Shown one piece after another: positions 39,695-48,013 of a stretch of 64,000 nt of DNA. The translations under genes and the position numbers were made by a program. The DNA comes from Rhodospirillum sp. GTDB taxonomy: Bacteria; Pseudomonadota; Alphaproteobacteria; Rhodospirillales; Rhodospirillaceae. The stretch covers positions 37,766-101,765 of the forward strand of contig JAIOYK010000016.1 in NCBI GenBank assembly GCA_021741145.1, given 5' to 3'. The notes below the pieces were generated by a model. That model had not been told where the DNA came from. It was given only the letters and a program-made list of their open reading frames with translations, and made no database searches. Every line of letters starts with the position of its first letter. Position 1 is the first letter of the stretch.

Positions 39695-40377
39695 AGATCG
39701 GAATACTCCAAGCGGGGAAATGCCCGGAAGAGCTTCAGAACGTGCATGGGGACTATGACACCATGTTCGCCCGGATCTTGGATGGACAGGGGTTCACCTT
39801 CGAGACCTATCCCGTCGTGGACAGCCTGTTCCCCCCCTCCGTGGACTCCGCGGACGGGTGGCTGATCACCGGATCCAAACACGGGGTCTACGAAGACCAC
39901 CCCTGGATCCCCCCCCTGGAAACCTTCCTGAGGGAAGCCTACGCCGCCGACCGGCCCATCGTCGGCGTCTGTTTCGGCCACCAGATCCTGGCCCAGGCCC
40001 TGGGCGGAACCGTCGAAAAGTTCGCCGGTGGCTGGTCCGTTGGGGCGACGGACTATGACCTGGCCTCCGGCGCGCCCCCCGACCGGATCATCGCCTGGCA
40101 TCAGGATCAGGTCATCACCCCTCCCGCCGAAGCCCGTGTCCTCGCCAGTTCGGGCTTTTGCCGTTACGCCATGCTCGCCTATGGGACCAAGGCCTTCACG
40201 ATTCAGCCCCATCCAGAGTTTTCCCCCGCGTTCATGGCCGACCTCCTGACCGTGCGGCGATCCATTCTTCCGGCCCCCATCGCACAGGCCGCCGAAGACT
40301 CCCTGACGCTTTCCCTCACCTCGTCGAGGGCGGCGACTCAAATCACCACCTTTTTTAAGACCCGCCAAATCCAGTGA
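39691..40377 (+). CDS. Class I glutamine amidotransferase-like hydrolase
   Basis: A 228-residue protein of the GATase1/GMP-synthase amidotransferase type. The nucleophile elbow is GVCFGHQ (Cys near residue 94) and the catalytic His-Glu pair is in HPEF. MKIGILQAGKCPEELQNVHG is unlike the usual PuuD start, so it belongs to the GuaA-like branch often found with polyamine importers, rather than the PuuD/peptidase C26 family. It may hydrolyse a gamma-glutamyl intermediate (for example gamma-glutamyl-GABA), which would complete the PuuA route; this is inferred from context. GTG start at 39691 overlaps the potI stop. Confidence 0.82.
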   Translation: MKIGILQAGKCPEELQNVHGDYDTMFARILDGQGFTFETYPVVDSLFPPSVDSADGWLITGSKHGVYEDHPWIPPLETFLREAYAADRPIVGVCFGHQILAQALGGTVEKFAGGWSVGATDYDLASGAPPDRIIAWHQDQVITPPAEARVLASSGFCRYAMLAYGTKAFTIQPHPEFSPAFMADLLTVRRSILPAPIAQAAEDSLTLSLTSSRAATQITTFFKTRQIQ

Positions 40378-40415
40378 GGCACCGGCAGTGCGATGCCGGA
40401 TCGGCGCGCCCGACC

Positions 40416-40432
40416 TGTGATCTCGGATCACA
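40416..40432. promoter_or_regulatory. Putative GntR operator before the aldehyde dehydrogenase gene
   Basis: TGTGATCTCGGATCACA is a perfect 7-3-7 inverted repeat, 53 bases upstream of the aldehyde dehydrogenase ATG. The arms TGTGATC/GATCACA are the half-sites of the palindromes at 35355 and 42160-42212, here with a 3-base spacer. It lies in an intergenic gap of 107 bases. Confidence 0.55.
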
Positions 40433-40484
40433 ACCGTCCGCGACCGATCCCGCGCCCCTGACCAGAACGAAGGATCCCCCGACC

Positions 40485-41936
40485 ATGTCTTCCAACCGCT
40501 TCTACATCAATGGGCAGTGGGTGACGCCCCGGTCCGCCGCGACCCAGAACACCATCGACCCCAGCACCGGAGCTGTCATCGGCCAAGTGACCCTCGCCAA
40601 CGCCGAGGATGTCGAACTGGCGGTGACCGCCGCCGACCACGCGCTGGACAGCTGGAGCCAAACCTCTCCCGGGGAGCGCCGCGCCGTTCTCGAACGCGTC
40701 GTCGCGGCCTACGCCAGCCGCAAGGGGGAGATCGCCGACGCGATCACCGCCGAGATGGGCGCGCCGAAAAGCCTCTCCCATGGCGCCCAGGTTGGTGCGG
40801 GCTTGGGCCACCTCAAGGATTTCGTCCAGGCCATCGACAAGGTGGCCTGGACGCGGGACCTTCCCGATGGGGAGGGAACCTACACCCTGACCCTCGAGGC
40901 CAAGGGGGTCGCGGCGCTCATCACGCCGTGGAACTGGCCGATGAACCAGATCACCCTGAAGGTGGGCGCGGCCCTGGCCGCGGGTTGCACGATGGTCCTC
41001 AAGCCCTCGGAATTGTCTCCGCGGTCGGCCGACCTGTTCGCCGAGGTCATGGATGACGCCCAGGTCCCGCCCGGTGTCTTCAATCTGATCCATGGGATCG
41101 GCCCCGTCGCCGGTGAGGCCCTGGTGGGTCACCCAAAGGTCTCCGTCGTCTCCCTGACCGGATCCACCCGCGCCGGAACCGCCGTGACCAAAATCGCGGC
41201 GGATACGGTGAAGCGGGTGGCCCTGGAACTGGGGGGCAAGGGCGCGAATATCCTGTTCGCCGACGCCTCGGACCCCATCGAAGCGGCCACCACCTCGGCC
41301 ATTCAGATGTTCCGCAACAGCGGCCAATCCTGCAACGCGCCCTCGCGCCTTTTGGTGGAACGGAGCATCCTCGATCTGGTGATTCCCGCCGTGACCAAGG
41401 TGGCGGACGATCTCGTGGTTGGCGATCCCCGGTCCGCGGACACCGACCTGGGTCCCGTGGTCAGCGCCGGGCAACAGGCGCGGATACGCTCCCTGATCGA
41501 GACCGGCCTCGCCGAGGGCGCCCGCCTCGTCACGGGGGGGCCGGACCTCCCCCCGGATTTGCCCCCGGACCTGAAAGGCGGCGCCTATGTGCGCCCCACG
41601 GTCTTCGCCGAGGCGACCAACGCGATGACCATCGCCCGCGAGGAAATCTTCGGCCCAGTGCTCACCATCATTCCCTTCGATACGGAGGAGGAGGCTGTCT
41701 CCATCGCCAATGATACCGTTTACGGCCTCGCGTCCTATTTCTGGACCAGCGATCCAGAGCGGGCCCGCCGCGTCGCCCGACGGCTGCGGGCGGGCATGGT
41801 GCGCCTCAACGGAACCGACCTCCCCTTCGGCAGTCCCTTCGGCGGATACGGGCAATCGGGCATTGGTCGCGAAGGCGGGGTTTGGGGGATCGAGGATTTC
41901 CTCGAAATCAAGGCGATCAGTGGCCTTTTTCCGTAA
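40485..41936 (+). CDS. Aldehyde dehydrogenase (aminoaldehyde type, PuuC-like)
   Basis: A 483-residue NAD(P)+-dependent aldehyde dehydrogenase. ALITPWNWPMNQITLKVG is the nucleotide-binding strand-turn, LTGSTRAG the Rossmann loop, ALELGGKGANI holds the general-base Glu, and MFRNSGQSCNAPSRLL the catalytic Cys. EEIFGPVLTIIPFDTEEEA is also conserved. In this context it probably oxidises gamma-glutamyl-gamma-aminobutyraldehyde or 4-aminobutyraldehyde to the acid. A small duplication gives DLPPDLPPDL near residue 360. ATG 40485 follows GAACGAAGGA. Confidence 0.88.
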   Translation: MSSNRFYINGQWVTPRSAATQNTIDPSTGAVIGQVTLANAEDVELAVTAADHALDSWSQTSPGERRAVLERVVAAYASRKGEIADAITAEMGAPKSLSHGAQVGAGLGHLKDFVQAIDKVAWTRDLPDGEGTYTLTLEAKGVAALITPWNWPMNQITLKVGAALAAGCTMVLKPSELSPRSADLFAEVMDDAQVPPGVFNLIHGIGPVAGEALVGHPKVSVVSLTGSTRAGTAVTKIAADTVKRVALELGGKGANILFADASDPIEAATTSAIQMFRNSGQSCNAPSRLLVERSILDLVIPAVTKVADDLVVGDPRSADTDLGPVVSAGQQARIRSLIETGLAEGARLVTGGPDLPPDLPPDLKGGAYVRPTVFAEATNAMTIAREEIFGPVLTIIPFDTEEEAVSIANDTVYGLASYFWTSDPERARRVARRLRAGMVRLNGTDLPFGSPFGGYGQSGIGREGGVWGIEDFLEIKAISGLFP

Positions 41937-41960
41937 GCCTCGACCGCTTTTTCACCGCCC

Positions 41961-42042
41961 ATGGGGGGTCTCCTCGACAGGCAGTCCGCAACGCGCGCCT
42001 TCCCCCAACCGTGGTTGGGGGAAGGCGGACCCGGAGACCCAT
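41961..42042. repeat. Nested palindrome after the aldehyde dehydrogenase gene
   Basis: The core is a perfect 15-bp inverted repeat (41996-42010 with 42013-42027) separated by only GT: GCCTTCCCCCAACC then GGTTGGGGGAAGGC. Outside it GTCCGC pairs with GCGGAC, and the outermost arms GGGTCTCC (41966-41973) and GGAGACCC (42033-42040) close the structure. No T-run follows, so terminator function is uncertain. The whole gap 41937-42339 (403 bases) holds this element, three operator-like sites and a possible SDR gene remnant. Confidence 0.8.
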
Positions 42043-42159
42043 TGAACGACCCCGAGGAAATCGCGAGCCCAAGACAGTCCCGCCGCCGCGGCCGACGCGA
42101 TCCCCCGTGAAATGCCGGACCGCCGCCCAGGCCCGCTTGGGGGTAAATGCCATTGCCCT

Positions 42160-42212
42160 TTGCGATCACAAAATATATAAACGTGATCACATTGATTATT
42201 TTGGGATCACAA
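42160..42212. promoter_or_regulatory. Three evenly spaced GntR operator-like palindromes before the aminotransferase gene
   Basis: TTGCGATCACAA (42160-42171), ACGTGATCACAT (42181-42192) and TTGGGATCACAA (42201-42212) share the core GATCAC. Their centres are 21 and 20 bases apart, about two helical turns each, so bound dimers would lie on one face of DNA. AT-rich sequence between them (AAATATATAA) could contain the promoter. The aminotransferase ATG lies 128 bases downstream. Confidence 0.65.
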
Positions 42213-42217
42213 AAGCG

Positions 42218-42283
42218 GACATCACCAGACAAACCGGAATCGTGACCGGAGCTCTCGTGCCCGTCGATGGCGGCACCACCGCC
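42218..42283 (+). pseudogene. Possible remnant of an SDR dehydrogenase C-terminus
   Basis: One frame reads DITRQTGIVTGALVPVDGG followed by TTA. This resembles the end of short-chain dehydrogenases (typically xYVTGQxLxVDGGxTA) that bind NAD(P). No start, Rossmann motif or catalytic Tyr-xxx-Lys is present upstream; the frame before it is the operator region. I read it as a decayed fragment left by deletion. It could instead be chance in GC-rich DNA. Confidence 0.35.
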
Positions 42284-42339
42284 GATGAACCCACGCCAGG
42301 ACGCCCACCCGTCCCGTTTAAGAGAAAGCGGAGAATGCC

Positions 42340-43722
42340 ATGCGTGACAACGCCACCACCGCCCAACTTCAAGACCTCGACGCGGCCCACCACCTTCACC
42401 CCTTCACCAACACGCGGGACCTCAATGCCCGTGGCGCCCGTGTGATCACCCGGGCCGATGGCATCTATCTTCATGATTCAGAAGGGAAAAAAATCCTGGA
42501 CGGGATGAGTGGCCTTTGGTGCGTGGCGGTCGGCCATGGGCGCGAGGACATCATCGCGCCCGTCGCGGATCAGATGCGCACGCTGACCTACTATAATACC
42601 TTTTTCAATACCACGCACCCCTCCGTGGCCCGTCTGGGCGCCCTCCTGACCGAAATCACGCCCCCCCAGTTCAGCCATTTCCATTTCACGGGATCGGGCT
42701 CGGAAGCCAATGACACGATCTTCCGCCTCGTCCGCTATTACTGGTCCCTGATGGGAAAGCCGGAGCGGAGCATCTTCATCGGGCGGCGCAACGGGTATCA
42801 CGGGTCCACCGTGGCCGCGGCCTCCCTGGGGGGGTTCACTGGCATGCACAAGCAGGGCGGACTGCCCATTCCCGGCGTGTACCATGCCCCCTCCCCGTCC
42901 TGGTGGGCCGATGGCGGCGACCTGTCACCGGCGGCGTTCGGTCTCAAGATCGCCCGGGAGACCCTCGCGCTGATCGACGGCATTGGCGCGGACCGGGTGG
43001 CGGCGATGATCGGCGAGCCCATCATGGGCGCCGGCGGGGTGATCATTCCCCCCGAGACCTATTGGCCCACGCTGACCGCCGGACTGAAGGAACGGGGCAT
43101 TCTGTTCATTTCCGACGAGGTCATCTGCGGTTTTGGGCGCACCGGTGAATGGTTCGGGTGCGAGTACATGGGGACGGAACCGGACTTCTTGACCATGGCC
43201 AAGGGGATCACCTCTGGCTATGTCCCCATGGGCGCCGTGGCGGTCTCGGACCGGGTGGCCTCGGTCCTTCTGGAAAAGGGTGGGGAGTTCATGCACGGCT
43301 TCACCTATTCCGGCCATCCCGCAGCCTGCGCCGCGGCCCTGGCGAACATCAACATTCTGCGCGGCGAAGGCTTGGTGGATCGCGTGAAAACCGACATTGG
43401 CCCGTACCTCCAGAAGAAATGGCGGGCTTTGGCCGACCATCCGATGGTTGGGGAAGCGGTCATGGTCGGATTGATCGGCGCCATCCAGTTCACCAGCGAC
43501 AAGGACAAGCGGGCCGGATTCCCCGAAGCCGCCACCGTCGGTCTCGCGGCCCGCGATATCTCCTTCGAGCATGGCTTGGTGATGCGGGCCGTGGGAGATC
43601 GCTTGATCATCGCCCCGCCGTTCACCATGACCCACGCCGAGGCCGATGACTTGATCGACACGACCCGCAAGGTTATCGATCTGACCTCTGATCGTGCCCG
43701 GCGCATGGGACTGATCCAATAG
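42340..43722 (+). CDS. spuC: Class III aminotransferase, putrescine-pyruvate type (SpuC-like)
   Basis: A 460-residue PLP enzyme. HFTGSGSEANDTIFRLVRYY is the class III cofactor-binding stretch, ISDEVICGFGRTGEWFG carries the Asp that pairs with the PLP ring nitrogen, and TMAKGITSGYVPMGA contains the PLP-binding Lys. The N-terminal HHLHPFTNTRDLNARGARVI is shared with omega-amino acid/putrescine-pyruvate aminotransferases. It would transfer the amino group of putrescine to pyruvate, giving 4-aminobutyraldehyde for the neighbouring dehydrogenase. ATG 42340 follows AAGCGGAGAATGCC. The exact amine donor is inferred from the cluster. Confidence 0.85.
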   Translation: MRDNATTAQLQDLDAAHHLHPFTNTRDLNARGARVITRADGIYLHDSEGKKILDGMSGLWCVAVGHGREDIIAPVADQMRTLTYYNTFFNTTHPSVARLGALLTEITPPQFSHFHFTGSGSEANDTIFRLVRYYWSLMGKPERSIFIGRRNGYHGSTVAAASLGGFTGMHKQGGLPIPGVYHAPSPSWWADGGDLSPAAFGLKIARETLALIDGIGADRVAAMIGEPIMGAGGVIIPPETYWPTLTAGLKERGILFISDEVICGFGRTGEWFGCEYMGTEPDFLTMAKGITSGYVPMGAVAVSDRVASVLLEKGGEFMHGFTYSGHPAACAAALANINILRGEGLVDRVKTDIGPYLQKKWRALADHPMVGEAVMVGLIGAIQFTSDKDKRAGFPEAATVGLAARDISFEHGLVMRAVGDRLIIAPPFTMTHAEADDLIDTTRKVIDLTSDRARRMGLIQ

Positions 43723-43782
43723 GATCCGCGCGCCTTTCGTCCCTCCAATCGCCTTCGTCCATCCATTCGGAAGAGACATCTC

Positions 43783-45162
43783 ATGGCATCCCCTTCCCCT
43801 TCCGGTTCCTCCATGAAGGAAGCCCAGACCTTCCTGGACCGTTACTCCGATGTTCAAGCGGTGGATATCGTCCTGACCGACTGTCACGGGATCGGTCGGG
43901 GGAAAATCATTCGGCGCCATGAATTGGCCTCCCTTTACGGAGGGGGGCGGCCCATGCCCAGTTCCCTCTTCGGCCAGGACGTGGCCGGGGACGACGTGGG
44001 CGAAACGGGCCTCGTCATGGTGGATGGCGGCGGAGACAAGCGGTGCTGGCCCATCCCGGGAAGCCTTGGCCTGATTCCCTCGACGGGACGGGGGCAGGTG
44101 CTGGTCAGCATGTACCGCGACGATGGCCGCCCCTTCGCCGCCGAACCCCGAAACGCCCTGGTGGCCCGTGTCGACGACGCCCGGGCGGCGGGCTTCACGC
44201 CCATGGGCGCCTTTGAACTGGAGTTCTACCTGATCGACAACGGACCGGACAACCGGGGCCAGCGGCGATTGGCGCCCTACCCCTTGACGGGGCACCGGCC
44301 AGAGCACCGCAACACCATGTCCGTCGACGAGCTCGATCAGATGTCCCCCTTCCTGGATGCCATTTACGCCGGAGCGGAGCACCTCGGCCTTACCCTGGAA
44401 TCGGTTATTTCGGAATACGCCGTGGGTCAGTATGAACTGACCAGCCGCTACCGGGACCTGCTCCGCGCCGCCGACGACGTGATCATCGCCAAGCGCCTGA
44501 TCCGGGCCACCGCCCGGCGTTTCGGCCTCGAAGCCTGCTTCATGGGCAAGCCTTTCGGAGATCAGGCGGGATCGGGCATGCATCTGCACCTGTCGCTTAC
44601 CGATCCCCAGGGGAACAACCGCTTCGCGGACGCGGCCGATGGAAGCCTGAGCCCCCTTATGCTCCAAGCCATCGCCGGGGTCCGGGACACCATTGGCGAG
44701 ACCATGCTGGTCCTCGCTCCGTTCCAGAATTCCTGGCGGCGGTTCGCATCCACCCTCTATTCCCCCGCATCGGATACCTGGGGGGTGGAAAACCGCAATG
44801 TCGCCATCCGCGTCCCCGCCAACGGAGGAAAGGCTCGGCATTTCGAGCACCGCGTGGCCGGTATCGACGCCAATCCCTATATGGTCGCCGCCGTCACCCT
44901 GGCGGGCGCGCTGGAGGGCATCGCGCAAGAAAAATCACCCGGCCCGGCGCATGAGGACGACAGCACGCCCTCCTCCCTTGGCGGCGGCCTGCCCCGCTCC
45001 TGGCGGGATTCGATGGATGCCCTGGAGGCCTCCCCCTTCGCCCGCGCCGCCCTGGGAGAGGAATTGCACCGAGCCTTTGTCGCCGTGAAGCGGGCGGAGT
45101 GGTCCCGCCTCGCGCTGACGATCCCAGACACGGAATGGTCCCTGTATGGATTTGTCGTCTGA
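43783..45162 (+). CDS. puuA: Glutamine-synthetase-family enzyme, gamma-glutamylputrescine synthetase-like
   Basis: A 459-residue member of the glutamine synthetase family. The beta-grasp N-domain has VDIVLTDCHGIGRGKIIRR, and the catalytic domain has GAFELEFYLID (metal-binding Glu), SEYAVGQYELTSRY, AGSGMHLHLSL (His and ammonia/ATP site) and ENRNVAIRVP with the substrate Arg region. PuuA/SpuI ligates glutamate to putrescine; sequence and neighbours (PotF-type importer, aminoaldehyde dehydrogenase, amidotransferase) support that over assimilatory GlnA. The adenylylation-type Tyr loop of GlnA is not apparent. Only 60 bases separate it from the aminotransferase. Confidence 0.85.
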   Translation: MASPSPSGSSMKEAQTFLDRYSDVQAVDIVLTDCHGIGRGKIIRRHELASLYGGGRPMPSSLFGQDVAGDDVGETGLVMVDGGGDKRCWPIPGSLGLIPSTGRGQVLVSMYRDDGRPFAAEPRNALVARVDDARAAGFTPMGAFELEFYLIDNGPDNRGQRRLAPYPLTGHRPEHRNTMSVDELDQMSPFLDAIYAGAEHLGLTLESVISEYAVGQYELTSRYRDLLRAADDVIIAKRLIRATARRFGLEACFMGKPFGDQAGSGMHLHLSLTDPQGNNRFADAADGSLSPLMLQAIAGVRDTIGETMLVLAPFQNSWRRFASTLYSPASDTWGVENRNVAIRVPANGGKARHFEHRVAGIDANPYMVAAVTLAGALEGIAQEKSPGPAHEDDSTPSSLGGGLPRSWRDSMDALEASPFARAALGEELHRAFVAVKRAEWSRLALTIPDTEWSLYGFVV

Positions 45163-45338
45163 AACCTTGCGAAGCGATGGTGGAAACCGCGAAGAGAACA
45201 TCACCCTTTTCCAACGGATCATCGATGGGCTATCCAAGGGATGAACCAGACGGTGTCGAGGGATCGGACAACCGGTATCCCCGGCCACCGCCAAGGACCG
45301 CGCGCCGCGTCGCCCGCCCCGATGACCGAGGATCACCC

Positions 45339-46163
45339 ATGCAAACGCCCATGCTCCTGATGGAATTGTTCGTTGCGATGGCGGCGATTGGAGCCTTTGC
45401 CGGAGTTCTCGCCGGTCTTCTGGGCGTGGGAGGGGGGATCGTCCTTGTTCCCGCGTTTTTCTTCGCCTTCCAGACCCTGGGCTACGGTGGCCCCCAGGTG
45501 ATGCAGGTGTGCCTCGCGACCTCGCTGGCGACCATCATCGTGACCTCGGTCCGCTCCGTTCTCGCCCATAACCGCAAGGGGGCGGTCGATTGGGACGTCC
45601 TGAAAGGCTGGGCGCCGGGCATCGTCCTGGGGGCGATCCTGGGAGTCCTGGTGGCCTCGGCGCTCAGGTCGGCCACCCTTCAAATGGTGTTCGGATGTCT
45701 CGCGCTCGCCATCGGTCTCTATATGCTGCTGGGCCGGGGCCATTGGCGCCTGGCCGAGGATATGCCCCGGGGACCCCTCCGCCACCTCTATTCCCCCGTG
45801 ATGGGCTTCCTGTCCGTTTTGATGGGCATTGGCGGTGGCAGCTTCGGGGTTCCGTTCATGAGCCTGCACAACGTTCCGATCCACCGGGCCGTCGCCACCG
45901 CCGCGGGCTTTGGCGTGCTCATCGCCGTGCCCTCGGCGATTGGCTTCCTTTTCCTGCCCATCGAGGCGGTCTCGCGCCCGCCCTACACGGTCGGCGCGAT
46001 CAACCTGCCGGCCTTCGCCGTGATCATCGCCATGACTCTGGTGACCGCGCCGCTCGGCGTTAAATTGGCCCACGCCCTGGATCCGAAGCCCCTCAAACGG
46101 GTTTTCGGCGCCTTTCTGATCCTGGTCGCCCTCAATATGCTGCGCCGGGTCATCCTGGGGTAG
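45339..46163 (+). CDS. TauE/SafE-family membrane permease
   Basis: A 274-residue protein of about eight helices. GVLAGLLGVGGGIVLVPAFF and the second-half LSVLMGIGGGSFGVPFMSL form the internal repeat typical of the TauE/SafE (DUF81) family, with two GxGGG loops. Members export sulfite, sulfoacetate or other small organic anions; the substrate here is unknown. It is co-directional with the polyamine genes but 176 bases away from puuA, and no regulatory palindrome is seen before it, so it may be unrelated. ATG 45339 follows GAGGATCACCC. Confidence 0.88.
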   Translation: MQTPMLLMELFVAMAAIGAFAGVLAGLLGVGGGIVLVPAFFFAFQTLGYGGPQVMQVCLATSLATIIVTSVRSVLAHNRKGAVDWDVLKGWAPGIVLGAILGVLVASALRSATLQMVFGCLALAIGLYMLLGRGHWRLAEDMPRGPLRHLYSPVMGFLSVLMGIGGGSFGVPFMSLHNVPIHRAVATAAGFGVLIAVPSAIGFLFLPIEAVSRPPYTVGAINLPAFAVIIAMTLVTAPLGVKLAHALDPKPLKRVFGAFLILVALNMLRRVILG

Positions 46164-46195
46164 GACCAGGGCCGAAGGGAGGGGACAAAGTACCG

Positions 46196-46555
46196 CTACG
46201 AATCGGAGTCACACGCGGCGAGATAGACCCGAACCGCCTCCTTCACATGGCGGAATCGATCTCCGCCCAGATGCGTGCCACCGTACCAACGGGTCACCAC
46301 CACGACATGGTCGCGCACCCCCGCGCCTTCCAGCGTCCGCAGGATCAACAGCCCCGCGCCGCTTTCACCATCATCATTCTTAAGAGATCCCTCGTCGCAC
46401 AGCAGAGCCCAGGAATTATGGGTCGCCTTGGCGAACTTCTTCTTTCTCTTAAGCTCCTTGAGAAAGGACCGGACATCCGCGGCCGTCTGGGCGGGACCAC
46501 CGGAGACGGCATATTTGGAGCCGCGGTCGGTCAGGACATGGTCAATGATCTTCAT
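46196..46555 (-). CDS. YigZ/UPF0029-family protein (IMPACT N-terminal domain)
   Basis: A 119-residue protein consisting of the UPF0029 core: KATHNSWALLCDEGSLKNDD, SGAGLLILRTLEGAGVRDHV and VVVTRWYGGTHLGGDRFRHV, including the conserved H-N and RWYGGTHLG motifs. It lacks the C-terminal DUF1949 domain of full YigZ, so it is a short form. Biochemical role is unclear; the eukaryotic homologue IMPACT is a translation-stress regulator. The ATG at 46555 (MKIIDHVLTD) is preferred over 46645, which would add 30 unlike residues. It converges with the TauE gene. Confidence 0.85.
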   Translation of the reverse strand: MKIIDHVLTDRGSKYAVSGGPAQTAADVRSFLKELKRKKKFAKATHNSWALLCDEGSLKNDDGESGAGLLILRTLEGAGVRDHVVVVTRWYGGTHLGGDRFRHVKEAVRVYLAACDSDS

Positions 46556-46778
46556 ACGGGCAGAATAGGATCCCCACCGACAGGGATCAAGCCATCCTCC
46601 CGTGGGACGGGAGAGCCAACGGGTCGGACGGCCCAACCAACGCAATGGCTGTCCGGCGCGTCACTAACGAACAGGAGGAAGGTCGACCGACATCGGGCAC
46701 GACGGTTCCGCCTCCTGACCACGCCCCAAGCCCGACTCTCCTCTTTTGCACCACCCCAAAGGGACTCCTCGGCGGGGT

Positions 46779-46801
46779 CCGCGACACCCCGCGTGTCGCG
46801 G
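46779..46801. terminator. GC-rich stem-loop after the UPF0104 gene
   Basis: CCGCGACAC (46779-46787) pairs perfectly with GTGTCGCGG (46793-46801), loop CCCGC. It sits just past the stop of the minus-strand UPF0104 gene at 46806. No T-run follows on that strand, so intrinsic termination is uncertain; it may protect the 3' end. The surrounding 46556-46805 holds no gene. Confidence 0.45.
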
Positions 46802-46805
46802 GGAA

Positions 46806-47762
46806 TCAGCGCCCACCCCGCGCCCGAGAGAGGGCCGAGAGACCAAGGAACAGCAGGCCCAGGGGAGCCACGCCGATCAGGGAGAGGATCCCATAAAGCA
46901 GGCTGGCCGAAAGCCCCTGGGCACTGGTGAACCCCAACAGCGGCCAGAGGGCCGCCGCCGCCGCCTCCCGCGTCCCCCACCCCCCCAGACTGCCCGGGAT
47001 GACCATGGTCAAAAGGCACAGGGGAATAACGGTAATGGCGGCGACGGCGGGTAACGGCGTTCCCACGGCATCGGCGGCCATAAGAAAAGTTACCACGTAG
47101 CCGACGACGATCGGGACGCTCAAACCGACCTGGACGGCGAAGGCGCCGTCTCGCCAGAATGCCGCGCCAAGATGGGAGCGCGCCCCCTCGAAATGGGTCG
47201 CCAGCCGGGTCTTCCCGAAACCCAAACCCAAAGCCAAGCCCAAACCCAGGCAGACCGACAGGACCACGAGGCCAATCCAGACCAAGGTCGCGACCCCATC
47301 GGGCAGCCGGTCCACCATGAAGATCGGCCAGGCGAAAAGCCCCAGTCCGGTCAGCAAAAAAAAGGCCAATTGCCCCGACCCTCTTTCCAGCAGGACGGCG
47401 GTCGCGGGCCGCTTCCATTCCCCATCGTCCTCGCCCCGACTCCGATAGGCGCGAACCGCGTCCCCAGCCATGCCACCCGGCAGGATCAGGTTCAAAAAGC
47501 TGCTCACGTAATATTCCCGGATCGCCAGGGGCAAGGAAATGGTGTGCGCCAACCGGCTGGCGGTGAAGCGCCAGCGGATCGCGGACAAAATGACCTGGAC
47601 CTGCACAATGGCCAAAGCCATCATCACCTGCCCGGAAGGAATGCCGGAGAGGGCGGCCACGACTTTATCCGCGTCGACCACGGTCACCAGCCAGGCAAGC
47701 AGCACCAGGCACGGAACAACCGTGAGAATGCCGAGTACACGCAAAACCTTACCCCCTCGCAT
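46806..47762 (-). CDS. UPF0104/lysylphosphatidylglycerol-synthase-like membrane protein
   Basis: A 318-residue protein of about eight hydrophobic helices. The segments ALAIVQVQVILSAIRWRFTA, NLILPGGMAGDAVRAYRSRG and VIPGSLGGWGTREAAAAALW match the UPF0104 (YbhN/AglD/MprF flippase-like) family, where PGGxxGDxxR and GGWGxRE are hallmarks. Members handle lipids or lipid-linked sugars at the membrane. It is monocistronic. ATG 47762 precedes the first helix (VLRVLGILTVVPCLVLLAWL); the ribosome-binding site is weak, and longer upstream frames look spurious. It is divergent from the LacI gene, with a 251-bp gap holding no other gene. Confidence 0.82.
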   Translation of the reverse strand: MRGGKVLRVLGILTVVPCLVLLAWLVTVVDADKVVAALSGIPSGQVMMALAIVQVQVILSAIRWRFTASRLAHTISLPLAIREYYVSSFLNLILPGGMAGDAVRAYRSRGEDDGEWKRPATAVLLERGSGQLAFFLLTGLGLFAWPIFMVDRLPDGVATLVWIGLVVLSVCLGLGLALGLGFGKTRLATHFEGARSHLGAAFWRDGAFAVQVGLSVPIVVGYVVTFLMAADAVGTPLPAVAAITVIPLCLLTMVIPGSLGGWGTREAAAAALWPLLGFTSAQGLSASLLYGILSLIGVAPLGLLFLGLSALSRARGGR

Positions 47763-48013
47763 CCGATCAACGAGCGACTCCACGCGCAGGAAGCGCAGGA
47801 CCCCAAGAGCGCCGTTCAAGCCCCTCGGTCCGCTTACTATCACACAAGTGGACGCCCTGAAGACCCGGGAAGCGGCCAGTCTGGACGACCGGCCCCCACC
47901 GGTCCGCGACCATGGAAAATATTGGCGGACGAAGACACCCAGAGGACGGTATTGTTTCCTCCCTCGATGAGGAGCGCCCCTCAAACGGGGGCGATGGGAG
48001 CAAGGAAAGCGGG

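Noticed and set aside
42925..44928. A 667-codon minus-strand open frame opposite the aminotransferase and glutamine-synthetase-like genes
   Set aside because: Shadow of two well-supported genes; no start context or motifs.
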